64,000 nucleotides of DNA. It comes from Rubrobacter_A sp965214435 (GTDB taxonomy: Bacteria; Actinomycetota; Rubrobacteria; Rubrobacterales; Rubrobacteraceae). The translations under genes were made by a program, and so were the position numbers. Below, one piece after another: positions 60,911 through 64,000 of this stretch. The notes beneath the pieces were generated by a model that was not told the origin of the DNA, searched no databases, and saw only the letters and a list, made by a program, of their open reading frames with translations. Every line of letters begins with the position of its first letter. Within the stretch, counting starts at the first letter, position 1. The stretch covers positions 992,001 to 1,056,000 of the forward strand of contig OZ243960.1 in assembly GCA_965214435.1 (NCBI GenBank), read 5' to 3'.

Positions 60911-61717
60911 TTGGGTAGTAAAAGGAATCTGAGATCGGCCCTGATACGGCTAGCTCCGGTGGGATCGCTGGCCGGTCTCGGGACGTTCGCCGTCGCCACC
61001 GACGCATCCCTGCTGGCGCTGGCTTGCGGGGCGGGAGCCGCGATCGCCGGGCGGCGACTGGTAAAGCGGCGGAGCACTGAGAAAGACCCGCGCCAGGAAC
61101 TCCGGCGCCGGGCGCGGGAAGGCGTGCGGTGGTTGGATCAGGTCTCCCGCGAGGACCGCATCGCCGCGCCGCAGATGAAGCGACTGGCGGCCCTCCAGAG
61201 CGGGGTCCTGGAGAGCTGGGAGCTTCTCGACGACGGTTACGCGCCGCTCGTGGCCGACGACCTGTTGACCGTGGTCGGCGAGGTAGAAAAAGCCGCGCTC
61301 CTGGCCCGGCGGCGCTCGGCGCTGCGGCGGCATCTGGAGAGCGTGGACCGCCGCAGGATCTCCCGCCGCATAAAAGAGCTTGAAAAAGAGCTTTCAGAAC
61401 TAGAGGCAGACTCCACACTGCGGACGGCGTTCGAGAACGCTCTGGCCGGCCGGCGCGGGGAGCTCGCCGGTTACGAAGAAGTCCTGGACGGCATAGGAGC
61501 CATAAACGCGCAGCTAGAAGGCGTAGAGAGCCTGCTCGGTAACCTGCGCGGGGAGCTACTGGCTATCGACTCCGGGGCGGTATCGGGTTCGGTGGAGCCC
61601 GGGCTATTGCGTCTCAGGGAGCAGGTTGCCTACTACCGCAAGGGTCTTGACGAGGTAAAGCGGAGCGTAGACCGCCTGCCGGAAGCTACTACTACGGAAC
61701 GGATGACGGCGCGATGA
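60911..61717 (+). CDS. Coiled-coil membrane protein in pspA operon
   Basis: 268 residues from TTG. Two short hydrophobic segments (about 14-45) then long helices rich in Arg/Glu/Leu (RRIKELEKELSELEADSTL and similar), predicted coiled coil. No catalytic motif. ATG of the next gene overlaps its stop by 4 nt. A membrane partner for PspA is plausible by context only. Confidence 0.72.
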   Translation: MGSKRNLRSALIRLAPVGSLAGLGTFAVATDASLLALACGAGAAIAGRRLVKRRSTEKDPRQELRRRAREGVRWLDQVSREDRIAAPQMKRLAALQSGVLESWELLDDGYAPLVADDLLTVVGEVEKAALLARRRSALRRHLESVDRRRISRRIKELEKELSELEADSTLRTAFENALAGRRGELAGYEEVLDGIGAINAQLEGVESLLGNLRGELLAIDSGAVSGSVEPGLLRLREQVAYYRKGLDEVKRSVDRLPEATTTERMTAR

Positions 61718-62367
61718 GCGAGAGCGGAGAGAAAAAAGGCTTTTTTACCCGGCTGTTCGCCGGGGAGGACGATCAGGGTGTAAAGGTCTACTCGGCAGAA
61801 GAGTACGGGGCCCGGGAGTTAGAAGAGTCCGAGGAGAACCTCAAAGAGCTGCAAGGCTTCACCGTGGAGCGGGCCGCGGACATAATAAAAGACCTGCCGC
61901 CGGAAGTCCCGCGGGCGAGCGCGGTGCGCATCGTGCGCCAGACTCTGGTAGCCGCTGGTATAGAGATAGATGAACTCGGCCGGTCGACCAAGATGCGCGA
62001 GGCCAAGCTGAACTCGCGGATAGAGCTCAGCCAACGCCGGATCAAAGACCTCCGGGAGAAAACCGACGAGGTCGTAACCTCTCTGGAAGAGCAGATCCGC
62101 AAGGCCCGTGAAGCCCGGGACTCCGGGGTAACGGAAGAGCGCCGCAAGATGGAGAAGGCTCGCTCGAGCCTCGGAGACGTCTCGCTGGTACGGGACTTTT
62201 TCGACATCCGCGGCGAAGAGCCCAAAGCCCTTCAGGAAGAGGCCGGGGACGAGACCCAGGTCCTCGACGTGGAAGATGTGGACCAGACACAGGTAATGCA
62301 GCGCCGGGGTCCGCTCTCCGAGGAAGGCCGCAACGGTGGCGGACAGGGTGGGACCCGTAGGTCGTGA
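61714..62367 (+). CDS. Coiled-coil protein with two TQV motifs in pspA operon
   Basis: 217 residues. An N-terminal GFFTRLFAGED segment and long charged helices (about 30-150). Near the end are two repeats, DETQVLD (Thr181) and DQTQVMQ (Thr192), resembling phospho-threonine sites read by FHA domains of Ser/Thr kinase systems. Its stop overlaps the J-domain gene start by 4 nt. Function unknown. Confidence 0.72.
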   Translation: MSESGEKKGFFTRLFAGEDDQGVKVYSAEEYGARELEESEENLKELQGFTVERAADIIKDLPPEVPRASAVRIVRQTLVAAGIEIDELGRSTKMREAKLNSRIELSQRRIKDLREKTDEVVTSLEEQIRKAREARDSGVTEERRKMEKARSSLGDVSLVRDFFDIRGEEPKALQEEAGDETQVLDVEDVDQTQVMQRRGPLSEEGRNGGGQGGTRRS

Positions 62368-62846
62368 GCATCCCGCGGCGCATCGGCCGCCTGGCCCGCG
62401 GCTTTGTGTCTAGCCTTCAAGAAGACGAGCGTTTTAAAGACACCATCCAGACGGGCCGGGAGCGCGGAGAGACCGTAAAAAACGCTTTTGGGGCCGCCTG
62501 GAGAGGTGCCGCCGAAGAGTGGCGGGCGGCTGAAGAGCGCCGGGCTGCCGAAGAACGCGAGAAACGCGCCGCCGCCGGAGAAGAACAGACTGCTCAGGAA
62601 ACCAGGGACCGTACCTGGACATCCTGGCAACCCAGGAAATACCCGCCGAGCGTGATCCACGCTTACGAGCGCCTCGGTCTGAATACCGGCGCTTCCCTGG
62701 AAGAGGTAAACCGCAAGCGCCGGGAACTCGTCAAACGCTATCACCCGGACCGCTTTGCCGATCCGGAGAAACGGGCGCGGGCCGAAAAGCTGACCTCCCA
62801 GATCAACGCTTCCCACGATACCATCCGGCGTCACCTGCAAAAGTAG
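62364..62846 (+). CDS. J-domain (DnaJ-like) co-chaperone
   Basis: 160 residues from GTG. A charged N-terminal half (AEEWRAAEERRAAEEREKR) leads to a C-terminal J domain: YERLGLNTGASLEEVNRKRR, then LVKRYHPDRF with the HPD loop at 127-129 and QINASHDTIRRHL. The J domain is at the end, as in proteins that bring Hsp70 to a target. Here it may direct DnaK to PspA assemblies (inference from the operon). Confidence 0.88.
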   Translation: MSIPRRIGRLARGFVSSLQEDERFKDTIQTGRERGETVKNAFGAAWRGAAEEWRAAEERRAAEEREKRAAAGEEQTAQETRDRTWTSWQPRKYPPSVIHAYERLGLNTGASLEEVNRKRRELVKRYHPDRFADPEKRARAEKLTSQINASHDTIRRHLQK

Positions 62847-62873
62847 CCCGACTACTTACCAGGATCTAACGGA

Positions 62874-63998
62874 TTACTGGTAGGTCACGACCGCCGGGCT
62901 CGGGTCTATCGCCAACACCTCTTTCGGCGTCAGCATCGGAGTGTCCTGCCGGTAGAAGACCTTGAAGCCTCCGTACTGGACCGGCTCGTTGCGTATCAGG
63001 AGGTCGTACTTCGAGAGCTTCGCCTCCGGGGTCCCGAAACCGTCGGCGTGGACGGCTATCTCCACGTTCGGCAGCGGTTCGAGCAACTCTTTGTTGGTTA
63101 CGACGCTCGACTCGAACTGGTGGACCAGCAGCATCTTCGAGGGAATATCCTCTTTCTCGACGATCTCCTGGAGCGTCTGGGCGGCGCCCATGATTTCCCC
63201 GGCGTCCACGCTGCCGAGGTTCTGTCCGGGAACCTCTCCGGCTTCGACGGAATACTCGGTGTCGATCGCGAGGTGGACGTAGGGACGCTCCAGAAATGGC
63301 CGCAGTCTCTCTACTTCGTCTGCTATGGCCCCGCGGCCGAGCTGCACGTCGAGCAAGAGTAGCAGGCCGTTCTTTTCGGCGAGCCGGGCGTACTCTTCTA
63401 TGATGTCCGGGGGAGTGTGGAGCAGGTAGGTACCGTCGTCGCCGGGGGTACGCTGGGCGACCGAGGAGATCAACTCTATCGTGGGCTTCGCCGGGAGGTC
63501 GGGATCCAGCTTCGTGTAAACCGCCGCCTGCTCCTTGAGGTCGTCTACCATCGCCTGCGGGTCGTCGTACTCGCCGAGCACGCCCATCTGCGCCGACCAC
63601 GGGTGACCGTAGTACGCTACGAGCCTGTGGTCCAGCAGTGGACCGTCCTCCGTAGCGTCTTCCGCGCCGGAGAGCAGGGTCGAAGGTGCCTGCCGGCCCT
63701 CTTCCGGGGCGGTCGAACCGCCGGTCACACCGCCAGAGGTTTTCTCCGTGGTTTGTTCCGTGGTCTTCTCTCTCCGGGCGGCCCGCTCGACTTCCGGGCT
63801 GGATGCGGCCCCGCTGTCCATGGCCTCGCTGCTGGCGCTGCTAGCGTTGCTGGTTTCGGTCGGGGTGTCGCTTGAGCCGCAAGCGCGGGCGAATATCAGG
63901 ATCAGGAGCAGTACCACGACCAGCAGTACTACGACCGCGCCGATCCTGCGCCGCCGGTACCGCTGCCGCATGCTGCCGGATGGTCTTCTAGAGCCCAC
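62874..63998 (-). CDS. Membrane-anchored protein with unknown extracytoplasmic domain (5' end at window edge)
   Basis: 374 residues from GTG 63998, two bases from the window end; ATG 63971 is an alternative, and the true start may lie further upstream. A basic N-terminus precedes one helix (about 21-37), then a Ser/Thr/Glu-rich linker to about 110. The globular part begins at LVAYYGHPWSAQMGVLGEYD and alternates strands and helices (LLLLLDVQLGRGAIADEVER, YVHLAIDTEYSVEAGEVPGQ), a TIM-barrel-like rhythm. Likely surface protein; substrate unknown. Convergent with the J-domain gene. Confidence 0.7.
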   Translation of the reverse strand: MGSRRPSGSMRQRYRRRRIGAVVVLLVVVLLLILIFARACGSSDTPTETSNASSASSEAMDSGAASSPEVERAARREKTTEQTTEKTSGGVTGGSTAPEEGRQAPSTLLSGAEDATEDGPLLDHRLVAYYGHPWSAQMGVLGEYDDPQAMVDDLKEQAAVYTKLDPDLPAKPTIELISSVAQRTPGDDGTYLLHTPPDIIEEYARLAEKNGLLLLLDVQLGRGAIADEVERLRPFLERPYVHLAIDTEYSVEAGEVPGQNLGSVDAGEIMGAAQTLQEIVEKEDIPSKMLLVHQFESSVVTNKELLEPLPNVEIAVHADGFGTPEAKLSKYDLLIRNEPVQYGGFKVFYRQDTPMLTPKEVLAIDPSPAVVTYQ

Positions 63999-64000
63999 AG

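Overview
The window is a high-GC actinobacterial chromosome segment, most likely from the order Rubrobacterales (inferred from gene content and codon bias, not from a marker gene). Genes are dense and many use GTG or TTG starts. There are no rRNA or tRNA genes, no CRISPR array, no insertion sequence and no phage genes. At least eleven genes have a -10-like TAnnnT hexamer 6-8 nt before the start codon and no Shine-Dalgarno sequence, so leaderless transcription looks common.

Layout. 1-4456: maturation genes of an aerobic CO dehydrogenase or other molybdo-hydroxylase (two XdhC/CoxI proteins, a MobA-like nucleotidyltransferase, three CoxG-like proteins) with a SufU-like scaffold protein; the catalytic genes would lie left of the window. 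4473-10674: mixed housekeeping genes (methyltransferase, two dehydrogenases, NlpC/P60, HNH, ClpS, hydrolase). 11020-19483 (minus strand): a complex-I-like operon with nuoA, a fused NuoB/NuoD-like gene, and nuoH, J, K, L, M, N. The NuoB part has lost all its cluster cysteines, and NuoC, I, E, F and G are absent. 19648-23080: a decayed GNAT gene, then copA-csoR for copper. 23193-30701: metallophosphoesterase, hydrolase, EamA exporter, three DedA/VTT membrane proteins, an ion channel, an isochorismatase-like enzyme, OsmC and a GNAT gene with a premature stop.

30785-48549 is a C1/C2-metabolism region: a collapsed SELENBP1/methanethiol-oxidase-like gene, an acetate block (acs, SSS symporter, DUF485), an oxalate/formate-family transporter, fdhD, glutathione-independent formaldehyde dehydrogenase, and a formate dehydrogenase operon. 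The large FDH subunit is a selenoprotein: an in-frame TGA at 41197 sits in the family's Sec motif and is followed by a 7-bp bacterial SECIS hairpin. A cupin and a DASS-family anion transporter follow. Formaldehyde would be oxidised to formate and formate to CO2, with electrons passing through the FeS subunit to a NrfD-type membrane subunit.

48715-64000: YbdK-type ligase, LCP protein, DUF2225 protein, a Clp_N-domain protein, NAD-dependent DNA ligase, two proteins with degenerate GGDEF-like regions, lipoproteins, and a compact four-gene operon of PspA, two coiled-coil proteins and a J-domain protein that looks like an envelope-stress module.
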